Program-made: the position numbers and the translations under genes
Assembly (NCBI GenBank): GCA_020744425.1
Contig: JAGMUV010000004.1
Location: 2,294,001 to 2,358,000, forward strand
Reading direction: 5' to 3'
Origin: Dactylonectria macrodidyma
Lineage: Eukaryota > Ascomycota > Sordariomycetes > Hypocreales > Nectriaceae
Length of the DNA stretch: 64,000 nt
In this document: in pieces, positions 23,301 through 35,600 of the stretch
Layout of the letters: every line of letters starts with the position of its first letter
Numbering within the stretch: the stretch's first letter is position 1
Notes under the pieces: generated by a model
Databases searched by the model: none
What the model was told of the DNA's origin: nothing
Seen by the model: the letters and a program-made list of their open reading frames with translations, nothing else

Positions 23301-26300
23301 TGCCGACCACCTAAGTCAACCACTTAGCACAGCGATATTACGCCATCATGTGCGGTATTCTTGGATTGCCTCTCCATAGACGAAATACTGGCTTATTCAT
23401 TGGTGAGCATAACACTGATATGCGACCAACAAGGCATCGTTTTCACTCTAGCCATGGGATGCTGGACTGCATGTGGGGAGCACATGGCTCTGGTTTGTCA
23501 GTGAAAAGTCTGTGAGGGTGCCGTTCGCCTCACTTTTAAGACCTTGGTCCTTATTGAGAAAACACCTGGGAGGATATGCTTGGTCGCGACGATTTTGGAG
23601 TGGATGTCCCTCAAGGCAACTTCGCCATGCTCTCTTGCCTTTGATGCCTCTCTGCAAGAAATTCCATACTTGGCATACTTGGGATCATCTGCTCCTCCCT
23701 TCAGCCGCACGCCCTTTCGTTGCCTTGGGGGATGTGGTTCGCAAGAGGCGTTGAGGCTCTTCGGCGCTTACTGAGGAGGAGATCTTTGCCTGTCAGCACC
23801 ACGAGCTTCCCCACATTAGGGCTGGTCAACCTCACCATGATGTATGTAGCATTACCGAAGGTAGAACCACCCGAGTTCGCCCCGGTTGACAGGTTTGGTG
23901 CCGAAGCTCCCGGCCGAACATGTCACGGGCCAACCCGTCTGGGTGGTCGTGATGCTCTATAATTCCCCGATCGGTGGCCGATGATGACCAGATCTCGAAA
24001 TGGAAGCCTGTTGCCTAAACTAGAAACTCTACAGAAAGTGCGGTTCTGTTTCAACTGACGCGAATCATGTGCCGGAAAAAGATTGTGTAGGGCTCGAGCC
24101 GTCAACACCCCGCCACGATTCGTCGGCTCTCCAGCTTTCGATCCGGCAGGCTGTCCTAGAAATTGTTAATGCGGGAGGTCGACGCGAGGCGGACCGAACC
24201 CTCGTGGTTGACACCTCGTCGAAGAATGTGGGGTGGTTAATCGTGCGAGTCGTAGTCAAATCGCCAGTCTGGTCGGGTGATTTCGCCGACGTCGACAGCA
24301 CTGAGTCAAGACGCATGCCGACAGGTCATCTCGCCTCGGGATGTCGTTGCACTTTATGAAAATGAATGAAGAAGAGTGTATGAATTCAGTGAATACACAA
24401 CGTGCATCCGCCACGTATCATCGTACAATGACGACATTTGCACCCTCCGGCTTCTCCCAGAATCGCTTCCCGAGATAGCTAAGAGTCGGTGGAGGCATTG
24501 CGTCTTTAAACTAGAGATCGGTTGCCTTGTTTGATGAGTCCGAGGCTTGCATACCTGCAGCTCGGCATCGATTAGGGCCAGAGCGTGTGATCAGGTGAAT
24601 ATAGATGTGCACCAATGCCCTATTATTCATCGTCGCAAAAGAGCCCCTAAGAAAAGGAAAACCTGCAGCGTCACTTTGGGTTTGGATCCGCAGAACTGTC
24701 TGCCTCTCACAGACGACGCCACGAATGAGATATCTTTGAGGCCGGCACACTGCGTGACACTAATGTGCGCCATCGGGGGGTATCGAAACTGACCGAGGTA
24801 AGGAATTTGACCATCTTGAGGGAGATGGAGTACCAGACAATGCACTAGGTTCTGTAAGGAATGTCAATCGTAAGGCAACTGCGAGGCAAATTGGTGCAGC
24901 GGTTGAAAGGGCTTGAGGCATTTCTTGGCCCGATTGCCTAGGAATTTTGCATGGGCCTTCCGAGGCAACAAGCGGAAAAGCGGAAACGGCACATCCAACC
25001 AAGTCCGCGCAGGTTACTGAATCAGAGGAAGACCGAGACAATCGCACATAGAGAGCTAAGCAAATAATAGAACCAGGTGCTGCCACTGTTGTTTTATTTG
25101 TCAAGATGTTGATTGTCGAGCCCGGATCGAATTGAAGATTGAGGGACATAATACATGATGATCTCCCAAACTTGACAATTGATGAAGTGTAAGAGATGCT
25201 CCGTGAGATGCCTAAGGCATTTGTGATTGAGGAGGTTCTGTCTTAACCGCTGTCTCGTTTCTAATGCCAGATATTGATAAAAGTCTAGTATGTGGCTCAC
25301 GACAAACTGAGGTAACTTGGGAGGAAGCAGATAACTCTTTCATGTACTCGGGAGTTTAGGGCGAGTACTTATCTTTGAAGTCCTTATAGATTCACTGGAA
25401 AATGGCTCGATGGCTCGTATTTGGAGCCTCCTGGCTCTCCTTGTTCAGTGGCAAGCATCATCCGTGTTTCTAAATCACGGCCTAGCAAAGAGTGCGGATG
25501 GTGGTTCAAACACGAAATATAATTAGTTGAATTGAAGATAGAGCAGATGTGACAGTATAGCTATGTCAAGTTAGTATCACTGACTTTATTCTAGTCATCC
25601 TAACGTTGTACTAGTCATACAAACATGCCTTGGTCTTGTTTGGTTTGTCAAAGGAAAATGTGTTGAGAGAATGCGGTGGGAATGGCAAATGAACCAAATG
25701 TTTGCACTTCAATGTACACTGGATCCCGGATCGACCTCTTTTGCTAGTGCAAACTACAAAGCCAAGTATTTTCCTTATTTTGCCAAGTATGTATACGTCT
25801 CCTCATTCATTATCATCAATTGGGTGGTGTCCATCAACCGAAACACGCATTCCACATTAGTCAGTCAGTGATAGGGAATTTATCGATGTGCTCATTCGTA
25901 GGCTGTGGCATTTTCTTGTGTATATCCAAGCCATGTTTAGACTGGGATATACGTCCTTTGGTATAGTGGTTGGGTGGAAACTTCACCCGAGTCGATCCCA
26001 AGAGTCCCTAAGACAAGCAGAGTAATCAAACCCAGCAAGGCTGGAATGACATGTCCCGCTCCGGGAAAGATCGCCATTCCAAATCACTTGTTTCGAAATC
26101 TAGAACTGAAAGGGATTTCGCCCTCAGAACCAGTGCCTATCTTGAATGTTAAGGCGTGTGTGTCAGAAGGATAATGCGGGGCAGATCTGACGGAGTCTAT
26201 ATAGAAAGTGATGGTCCGAATTCGTTACATCCAACGCTCAAGCCCTTAACTGATGAAAAGGTATCAAGGCCTCCCTTTGGCTTGAAGTTGGACAGGAATA

Positions 26301-29300
26301 TCAATGCCGTCTGGTCGATGCTCTTCCTGAATGTCGTTCCAAAGGCGGGCTTGGCCTCAAGAAGCGACAGCAGATAGCAGATGAGTACTGTGTCTACGTG
26401 GGCAAAGTCCTCAACAACAGTAGCCCCCTATTCTTGAGAGTATCACCCTGATTGCTGAAAAAACAGCAGCGACTAGAACTTGGGGCCGTTCCAGTGTTAT
26501 TAGGGTGGCTCGAAGTTTGCCGAGCATCCAGTGAATGACTCCGTCTCTCTATCGTATTGAAAGATAGTAGTGTCTTTTTCCAAGATGTAGAGCATTATGC
26601 ATCGGGGTTTTTCAAAAAGCTCGAGAGGAGTATATCGAATAGTTGGCAAATAGCGGCCACCAGTGCTCAGCCGTGATCAAACTGTGAGGGTTGTCTCATC
26701 AGAGACGCTCAGGCTAATATAGATTGAGTCGTGTCAATATTTCAATCTCCGAATGGCTCTTCTGTAAGGTTCTAATTGAGTCGACGATAAGTTTGCCCTG
26801 CTTCGGCTTTCAGATGGGCGCAGTGCCTCAGAGTTCTTTGTAGACTCGCGAGGATGTGGGAAGGAACTCACCTGGAGTGACAGAGTCTTCTTAAATGACC
26901 GCTTACTTCTTACGTGCATCTGCGCGTTCTCTCCAGCGTTTTTGCTTCTATCATAGTCAGATCCCAGGACTACATGGTTGCCTGACTACCGCGAACGGCG
27001 TACGATGTTCAGATACGCTTGGTTCTTCGTCCTTTTAGCTCCTACTAAGTAACCATCTGCCAAAGTATTACCTTGTGCGATCTTCTGTGCTGAAACCCGC
27101 AGTGAGGTTTTGGGTCGCCTAACCTAAACCGTTAACGTATTCTCAAGGGCCTCGTGGAAACCAGGCTTACACAGAAGTAACGCATCGCTGATCTCCATCT
27201 TTTGGGCGAGTGCGTCCTAATGAGGACAAAGGGGTAGACCAGCGCTTAGCCTAGGGTAAGTCAGTTTGGATGCTTTGTGTCAATGGCTGTAGAGCGGAGG
27301 GTAAAGTGATTCGCGACCTCTTGTGAGTTCGACTTCGAATGTTATTTCTTCACAAACAACGCAGCCTAACATGCTTCATGTAAGAGCCGCATTTTTTCTA
27401 CAAGTTTGTGCAGCTCTCCAAACTATCTGTTTCATTTTAGAACTGCATGTTCAATTGCGTGGGCTGTCAGCATTCCAATCCAGCTAACAAATATCGACAC
27501 TCACAACTGTTCAAATGATCAAGAGTAGGAAATTTGAGACTTCAAGCAACTAGGTAATCCCTTTGGAAGCATCCATTTGGCTACAGATCTGCCATGTGCC
27601 ATGGGCCTCTCCTCATGGTTGCTTCAATCGAGGCACCATGATAAGACCATCAGACATCATACAAGCTCTACTTAAACAGAAGGAAGACTTAGCTTTCTCA
27701 CTCGGCCAATTAGCAGCGCTACATCCATATAAACATCCATTTCAATTCCCATGTGGCTGTAGATTCTTGGTACAAGTTCGCAAACTAAGTGATCCAGTAC
27801 TCCTGGCATCAGATATCATCGCCCAAGCAGTCCAACAAAGCGTTATTATGTTGCGCCTATCAAAGGATACAGGACATTATGAGACTGGTCAAGTCTTCCT
27901 TTGATAGATGAAACACTGAACTTGGATGAACCAGCCTTGACCGCCTCTCGTGCCTACCATCCGATATGGATCGCCGAGAGAGCTCATCTGTTGTCCACAG
28001 TGGAACTCGCTCTGTTCCCCAGCAAGAACGATGCTAGACTTGCAATGCGATCCTAGCTTTCGCCACAAAATGTCCGACATGAGAACGGAGGATGTTCAAC
28101 TGCAGGTTTTTGAGAGGCGTATAGTCTCTATACCTGCTAGCCATGCGTTGCTGACCGAGTACCCCAGGGCTTTGCTGCACCGGGTTGGCCGCCGACTTTC
28201 AGCCCTGAATTGGCAAAAGAGAAAGAGCGTTGCCTTCTTTACAACATCACTACCTTAATCTATCTACGAGGTAGTCTAAGGCGTGTGGGCAGCGAAGTCT
28301 CCCGAGGCTGCAAGCCAAGGACGCCTTCAACGATCTAGAGCAGCAAGTGTATCTGCTCATCTAAGCTAACAGATCCGCTAGCCATCAAGGGGTGAAAATA
28401 AAACACTTGGCTGCTGCATACTGCCTAAGATGGCGAAAACTCTGACTAGTCATTGGAACTCAAGACCCAGCGTCCTGAAACGAGTTTGTTCGTAGTCTGG
28501 CCGACGCTGTGTACCATGGCTCCTCACCGCTCCTCACTGAAAGACATACTAGACGGTATCATGAACAACTCGACTTTCGCTAGCAGCTCTAAGGGCAAGG
28601 GAACTAATACAAGTCTCTCTTAACAGTCCCTCCTTTCGGTAAACGGTGGTCGAGACATCATCCCCAGCAACGGTTCCCCGCCCCTTCGTTTCATACACAC
28701 GGGCGCCCGCTCAGGCAGCCGAGACTAGATCGTCTGTGAGCAACAGAAGCTAGGAGGAGTTAGACGAGGGATTCATGAGTGCCACCGGTTTTCTGGACCT
28801 TGATGAAAACTGCGTGTCTATCGACGTGGGCTTGTGGATGTCAGGAGTCAGGTACCACCTCCTGACACTTGCTAACCAGAGACGATTGCAACCTCGAGAT
28901 TCGATTGGGCTTTAGTGCATAGCTTCTGGATCTTATGGACTGGTACCTTAGACCTAGACCAGATCGACCCTTGCGTTTCCCGCTCTTCGGCTCTGGGCGA
29001 ACCCGGGGCAAGTTGCCTCAGCGTTGCGAGAACAGCAAATTCCAAGCGATGACACCATGAGAAACAACCAGGGTTCAATGTCCGGAGTTCAACTTGCTTC
29101 AGGGTTAGTCAATCCGAAGTAGTCATAGCAAAAGCTCCCTTAAGGATAATAATATTAGGACCACCCAGGTAGAAATGCCGTCTTGTTGTATGAGACAGGT
29201 CAGGACGGGCGCAATGAATAAGGGGAAAGTCTTCCGCGAGCTCTGTTTCTTAGTCAATCCGCCCCTTGTTAGGGAAGTTGAGATGACGATCGGGCATGGC

Positions 29301-29470
29301 TATGACACACCATTTGCATCGCGGGCTTAGGATGTCTGAATTTGCTTCTGGGGGCATTGCGGCAAGACAGGTTCCACGTTTGGGTGCATAGAGGCTCCAT
29401 GATGATCCAACCCTAAACAAGCCAAGAATGTGATAGGATTCGAACCCCAAGCCTCTCAATTTTACCAAAC
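20372..29470. other. gene-poor intergenic DNA, first part
   Basis: About 9 kb with no recognisable gene. Open frames are short and scattered over all six frames. The longest somewhat protein-like pieces are minus 24760-25149 (hydrophobic and Ser-rich) and plus 27563-27904; neither matches a family I know, and neither has convincing splice neighbours. No transposase, reverse transcriptase or terminal repeats were seen. A short pentanucleotide repeat lies at 20731-20755. Confidence 0.5.
20731..20755. repeat. pentanucleotide repeat (TGTGA)n
   Basis: About five direct copies of TGTGA, 360 bp after the EST1-like stop codon. It is a simple sequence repeat with no visible function. Confidence 0.8.
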
Positions 29471-29680
29471 ATGATCTTCGCCTTGTCGTTGCTTTTATCC
29501 GCCCTCGTGTTTTGGGTGCCGGCCAATGGACGTGGAAGCCTCTTGTGTCTAAGACAACATCTCACTCCACATGCAGCAGCATCGACCACGGGCCATCAGC
29601 CTCCTCGGGCGCCGTCGGCTCTAGTCACCGCGTCCTCCCTTCCCCCATGTGATATCTCACATCTGCAGCCCTCAAGGTGA
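29471..29680 (+). CDS. possible short ORF with signal-peptide-like start
   Basis: A 69-codon frame begins with ATG and encodes MIFALSLLLSALVFWVPANG, a hydrophobic start like a secretion signal. The rest is Ala/Pro/Ser/His-rich without a known motif. A GTGAGA just before the stop (about 29677) could be a splice donor, so the ORF might be a first exon. It sits alone in the gene-poor region. It may well be chance. Confidence 0.15.
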   Translation: MIFALSLLLSALVFWVPANGRGSLLCLRQHLTPHAAASTTGHQPPRAPSALVTASSLPPCDISHLQPSR

Positions 29681-32600
29681 GAAACATGGCTTCTCCCGCG
29701 GGCGTCCAGGCATTACGCTCTCTCACACGAGGCAAAATGGGCGGCGCTATCCTCCAATTCCCCGGCAAAAGCAACGACCCGCATGCGGAGTGGCGTTCAA
29801 CGGCAGTGCGGATAGGTAGGAACGGGTGGAAAGAGTCCGCCACTTTTCTTAGTCCATTGAGCCAAAAAGCAAGGTGAGTCTGCGTCGTACGAGCTTGCTG
29901 TTATAAGGTGAGCTATGAATGGCAGCAAAAGGAAACATGTGCTACGTGCGTCCATCGCCGAAGGTATAGCCCCCAACAGTATAGTCACCGTCAGCGTTGT
30001 CCATCACGGCTGTTGGGACGGGCTCTCACCGAACATGTGGAGTGAGCGCCGTCGACACCATGCCCTTGCCTCCATCAACACGCCTGGCCGACTCCCATGG
30101 AATGCATGGTAGCTCAACACCTCTCGGAGCGTCCATAAAGGCACAAGTCAGAACGCATATCACCCTCGTCAAAATTTGCCCAGACACGCTATTGTTCCAC
30201 GGTAGCGCCACCTGCCATGGTGTCTCGCAGAAGGCTTGACACAATCCTAGTCACAGGTCTCACACACCCAACGTTGCCATGCGGTGGGCTGTAGCAACCT
30301 ACATCACGAATGCGGCGTTTAGGTCTTAGATGTAGCAACGGAATCTTACAATACCTTCTTTTCCCGAAACATGGCTTGTGTCCAGCGAGTTCTTTGGCGC
30401 TTTGAGGCACGGCGGCTACGCAAGGGGGCAACGGGCAATCTACCAGCAGACTCGGCAGTATTGGTGAGAACGTGGCACGCAGCCAGACGACGCTCTGGAC
30501 TGGGATTCTGGGGCGGAGCTGTGCCCGTTAACGCCGAGTAAGATCTCGACATATCAAAACTGCATATAATGCCCCTGTTCAATGCAGTACAGGCGAATCA
30601 TCGCGTACAGCTTCCATAGGCGCCGGATTGCCCGAGCTGCCATCGTCCCCTGTGCAGATGATCAGCACGAATCTTTGGTACGGGTCGGGAGGCCAAACCT
30701 AGACTCCTTGAGGAGGGGGGGTGGATGAGCACACCCCATGCAAGGTGGTTGCATTGAGAGACCTTAGCTACAGTAGACTGTTGATTAGGAGAGGCTTATA
30801 AATCCGGGGGGGTCAAAAAAGAGCCGGCATTGCGTATTGGGCACGGGGCGTGTGGGATATTGGGGACACAATATGGGTGAAATGTGGGCAAGCAATAACA
30901 AATACCGTTGTGCACCTACCCTACCTGGACACATCCTGGAACTTGCTTTGACGTGGGTGATCAACCGCCAAGCAATTTGTGTTCAAACCACTTCCCATGG
31001 TTAAATATAGGCAAAATCCGCGGGATCGACAAGAGCCAACGATTTTGGAGATCAGGGGGTTTCTTCAGAGTCGCCGCAATGTGTCGCTAGTCTCTCTCTT
31101 TTGCCAACAGCTCCATCTTCGAGCCAATGCTTTCTGGGACGCAAGTCCTTATTTTCGCAGGCAGGTGAAGCAGTTTGGTTTACTTGTTCTGACGATCAAA
31201 TCACTGCCCTTTCTTGTGGAATTTTACCTCAAGCTCCAATCAAGGTGTCGAGTAAAGTCTTGGTTACTTGGTTGACACCCTCTTTAAGCCTGAACACGAA
31301 TTTGGTGGTACGTATTGTTGAGCGGAAGCATCTGGAAATCTCCCGCCGATGACATGGAGGAGTTCTTGCCACCTCCTCACACAGATCGATGTGGCGGATG
31401 ATTCGCGGGGCATTGGTGGCCAGCCTTGACAGGCAGGGGCTTATGGTGACCGTGATACGTTCGCTTAAGGACCATGTAATGTTCCCATTCGTAGCTACCT
31501 AAGCAGTGTCAGCCATGGCTCTTGCTCTTGGCGATCATTGTCTTGTCCATGTCATTGAATCCTGGAGGGCAACGGCCGTTGATGTGAGAGGCAATTGACC
31601 TCTCGACCTCTCCGATGAGTGCTACAGCCCAGGATGCAGAGATACCACAACCCCAGTCTGAGTAAATAACTATCGCCCCTGATCGTCATGCTCCTCTACT
31701 TCGTACTACGTGCAACGGGAATGGTACCCAGAGGGTGTGTGCTTTGGAATTGAGAAAGCGCCGGGTCCTACTGCGTAGCAAAGCGGGCAGACTCACTGGC
31801 TAAACGAATCCCACCATGAGGGCAGAACCTGCAGGTAGATGCGCTCACAAGTTCAGGCTAGATTGAGAGCATAACCCAGTAATTATAGATTCATTTTTCA
31901 TGAGGTCGAACGTTACCAACGTTTACCCCTGGAATCTCAGGGCTGGCAAGCAAGCTTGCCTGCGGCATGAATCCTTGCCAGCCAGGACAAGGGATTTTGT
32001 TTCTTGGAATCCGGACTGGTAGACTGGGTTGAGGATCTTACACACCAGCGAGCCTTCAGGCAATGAACTGATCTCAGAAGGTTGAGATGTGGGCAAGCCT
32101 CGACGAAAAGCCTCGACGAAAAACCCCGAGCATGGAGGTTCTTGCTAGGTCGTGACTTTCATGCTTCGCTCGTAGGGCAGTCGAACAAGCGTCCCAGTCC
32201 CGGGCCACGGTTGCCAAAAAGAGTAATCTTGTCGTGGCGGTGGAGTCTCTTAAGGTCGGTGACCCGCGGGTATTGGGGGCGCCTGGCCTCGAGCAAGGAA
32301 GTGGGTGTTTGTCAACCACAGAGGGGATACAGAGCCAAGGAGGGACGTTGGCAGGGGGCAGGCTCGGTGTGGGTAGCATACCATCAAAAGGGTACTGTAG
32401 GGCATGAATGGGACGCTGCAATGCACCGTAGATTGAAGAAAATTAAAGATGTACCGTGTCCGATGAGCTCAACTCAGAGGCGAAGCGAAGTGATCGCTTG
32501 GGTGCTCCCGCTGGTCTTTGCACCCGGGCATGACCGCTTGTTAGCCACATGTTGTTCATATGGTGAAGTAGAATGCGTAATACGCCCCGTGCCTCATGGC

Positions 32601-35600
32601 TCGTGGTCGACGCAAGATTCGAGGCAGAGCACAAGCCCAAGCAACTCAAACAGCCCAAGCCAAAGGCAGCGCCGCCGCGCCGGTGTCCTTAACGCCCGCC
32701 GTCTTGGGGGGGAGCTAGTTTGGCCTAGCCCCAGCAACAGGGCTGCAACTCGTGGACAACCAGACGCAAGAGATTAGTATCAGGCCACCATGACGAGTGG
32801 AGCACTAGGGTCAAGGGATTGTCTCCCGAATCGAGTTAACCCACATCTCGCGTGGCCGACATCGTAGACCAACTGGGGTTACCCCTGCTGATCGCCGCGG
32901 CCTCTGGAGATCACAGGAAACCCTCGTGGGGACTGTCAACTCAGGGTTTAAACTGGACGCCTCTAGGGAATAGCTTGGCATGCTCGGACTCCTTGGGAAA
33001 AGGTTGGTTCGTGGCTACCCTTCGGAGTAGATTCCGCGAATCACAGAAGGTGAATCAATTACTGACTTGAAGGCTCTTGAGGTTACTTCTCGGGAAAGAC
33101 AGGCCCGACTAATGCGGTTGGCTGGCTGTCAGTCCTAGGTAGGTTGGTACTTCGGGCTATGATTGAGCCAGCACCCAGGTAGTACTCAGTAATATGAGTG
33201 TTCTGACAAGATGACATAGATGTGATGAGGAAATTGCGCGGCTGCCGTGCCTCTCTCAACATAAAAAAGCTAACTAACCGCGGAGGAATTTGAGACGGAG
33301 CGCCCTGGCGCGCACCAATAAAGTGGTGAGTGCAACGCTGCAGCTAGAGACGAGAGGATGGAATCGAGAAATGAGGACAACGACCGACACAAACGGAGAT
33401 GGGGATAGGCATGGCACGGAGACAGACGATGGAGATGAGGGCGCAATGGACATCAATGCCATCCCTCGGGTCCATGCCGTGCCGCATCATCTCAAGACCC
33501 CCCGAGGATATTCGCTGCACCAGCTGACGGGGCATTCCCGAGACACTGCTGGCCCCATAACAGTCATCCGTTGTGACTGATGGAGTGCGCTGGTTTGCGA
33601 TTTAGCTTCCTGGGCGAACGGGCGCAGTCAATGGCCTTGACACTCGGCAGGGATGATGGATAATGGACGATGGTTGATGGTTGGTATTAGGGGAAAGGTG
33701 AAATTGGTCAACTCGCGACAGTCTGGGTGAAGCGCAGTTCTCTGCTGATAGTCCCCTACAACACTCTCAATGCTTGGTTGCGAATTTGAGAGGTTACGTC
33801 GCGCCTGCTTACTCTGCACCTGCTGACTCTGCAGGCACCTGCCGATACATGTTTAAAACGTTGGTTGGGCGGGAAGGATTGGCTGGGAACGATTTTCGCT
33901 GCGCCCTCTGTTGACGTCGACGCCAGGCTCTTCGTACCTTCCCACACTCGTAATGAAGGCCCACCCCTACGTGCTCAATAGGGCTACCGTACTTCGTACG
34001 TACTCCAAAATGGTTTCCATCCAGTGGAGAAATTATCGGTGGACAACTCTCCTCACTCCCACTCGAGTGCATGGTCAGAAAGGTTTGTTGGCCTGTTCTT
34101 TGCCAACTACTGCGTACTGCCACGTACTGCTGAGTAGGGTGCACGAGTCGAGCGACGCATCCACCTCATTAGCTTGCCAAGGAACCATACGCGGTGCTAG
34201 CCCACGCCAACCGAAGCCAGCGAATCCTGCCTCGAAAGAAACCCCCCTCCCAAACAGAACTCGTCCCTTCCAGCAGAATTCTAGGGCCGCCCGAACAGCC
34301 GGCGCTTGGTGGGATGGATGTGTCAGGTCCCCTAGTCTGGCAGTCTCTCGTACTTCGTAGACTGACCATTGACGTGGGACCTGTCCTGCGACTCCTGCCT
34401 GCATGCATCCCTTTGCAGCTTGGACATGGGATGGAAGCCGTCGACAGCGATTCTATGCCATCTCACGTGTGGCGTCTTCCCAGTTTCCCTTTGCTCTCCA
34501 CTAAACAGGCAGGTAATTACCTACCTTCTGTTTACGCCTCTTCGCTACCAAACGAACGCGTCGTCTCATATCTAGATCGGTCCATCTCCGTCGTCCCGGC
34601 TTCCGTGAATCCTCTCGCCCTTCTCCTTCTACGTCGTCTGCGACCCATGCACTAAGTACATTAATAAGTGCTTATTATACACTCCGTACAGCTTGAGGAA
34701 ATGGGGTACAATAACATCGGTCGGCTTGTCACCGTCTCCGTCGCTTCAGCTTCCTCCGAAGCCTTTGCTTTTCCTAATACGACGTTCACCCCCCTTAGCA
34801 ACCTCCGTGACCACCAATTCCCCACTGAACGATACGGGAAGCTTCACCCCCCAGTCTGCCAGTCCTGTACAGATCGACAAGCTTCTTCACAGCCTTGACC
34901 ATGCCTCGCATCGACCGCTTCTGGAAATGCCCCCGGCACTACTCTGGATCGGCGGAAACTCCCAGCCAATAGGCGCACCTGGCTTCTTGCTCCGAAGCCT
35001 CCAGGCTCACCAACCGTCATCTCTACAAAGGCTTGTTCTTTGGTGACAGTCAAATGGCAGCCATTTCACATATGTTATACTTATAAGACCTCTCCTTCTC
35101 AGTCGCAGCTAACCTCATGGTGGTCGTGGCTTTCCAGTGACAATTATCCTGCAAGCCTTTGGCACAAGCGAGCTGCACAGGCAGGGTTCGAATTTCCATG
35201 GCAGCAGCAGCTCTCGTTCTCCCAGCCCCCACATCTAACATCGGCTCTAGAAGCGCGTTTTAAACCAAGACAAGGCTGGCACTACTACAAGCCACCACCC
35301 GAGTCCGGACCCGGGCAGACAAGGCAGCCGCTTAGCCCAACTCAACTGAAGTCGAGGCCGCATTTGGGTTCACAGCACATCATCACATCGGTGCGCTACC
35401 CGGTCTTGAACTGCATCACCGGGAACTTGTTTCACCACCCTAATAGCTCGATCCTGCATTCTCGGGAAGACCCTCCATATCTGAGCCGCTCATGAGGCAT
35501 CCCGCTCTGGACCAATCTGGGGAATACTACTGCTCTCTTTCTGCGTACTCCCACCGCAAATCACAGGACTTACATCATTTCGACTCGACGACAATCCGCC

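Noticed and set aside
29436..29451. tRNA B-box on the minus strand (GGTTCGAATCC)
   Set aside because: The T-stem pairs poorly and no matching acceptor stem or A box lies upstream, so it is not a tRNA gene.
32082..32777. 231-codon open frame on the plus strand
   Set aside because: Composition is dominated by Arg, Ser, Trp and Gly without domains; no neighbours or splice structure. Probably chance.
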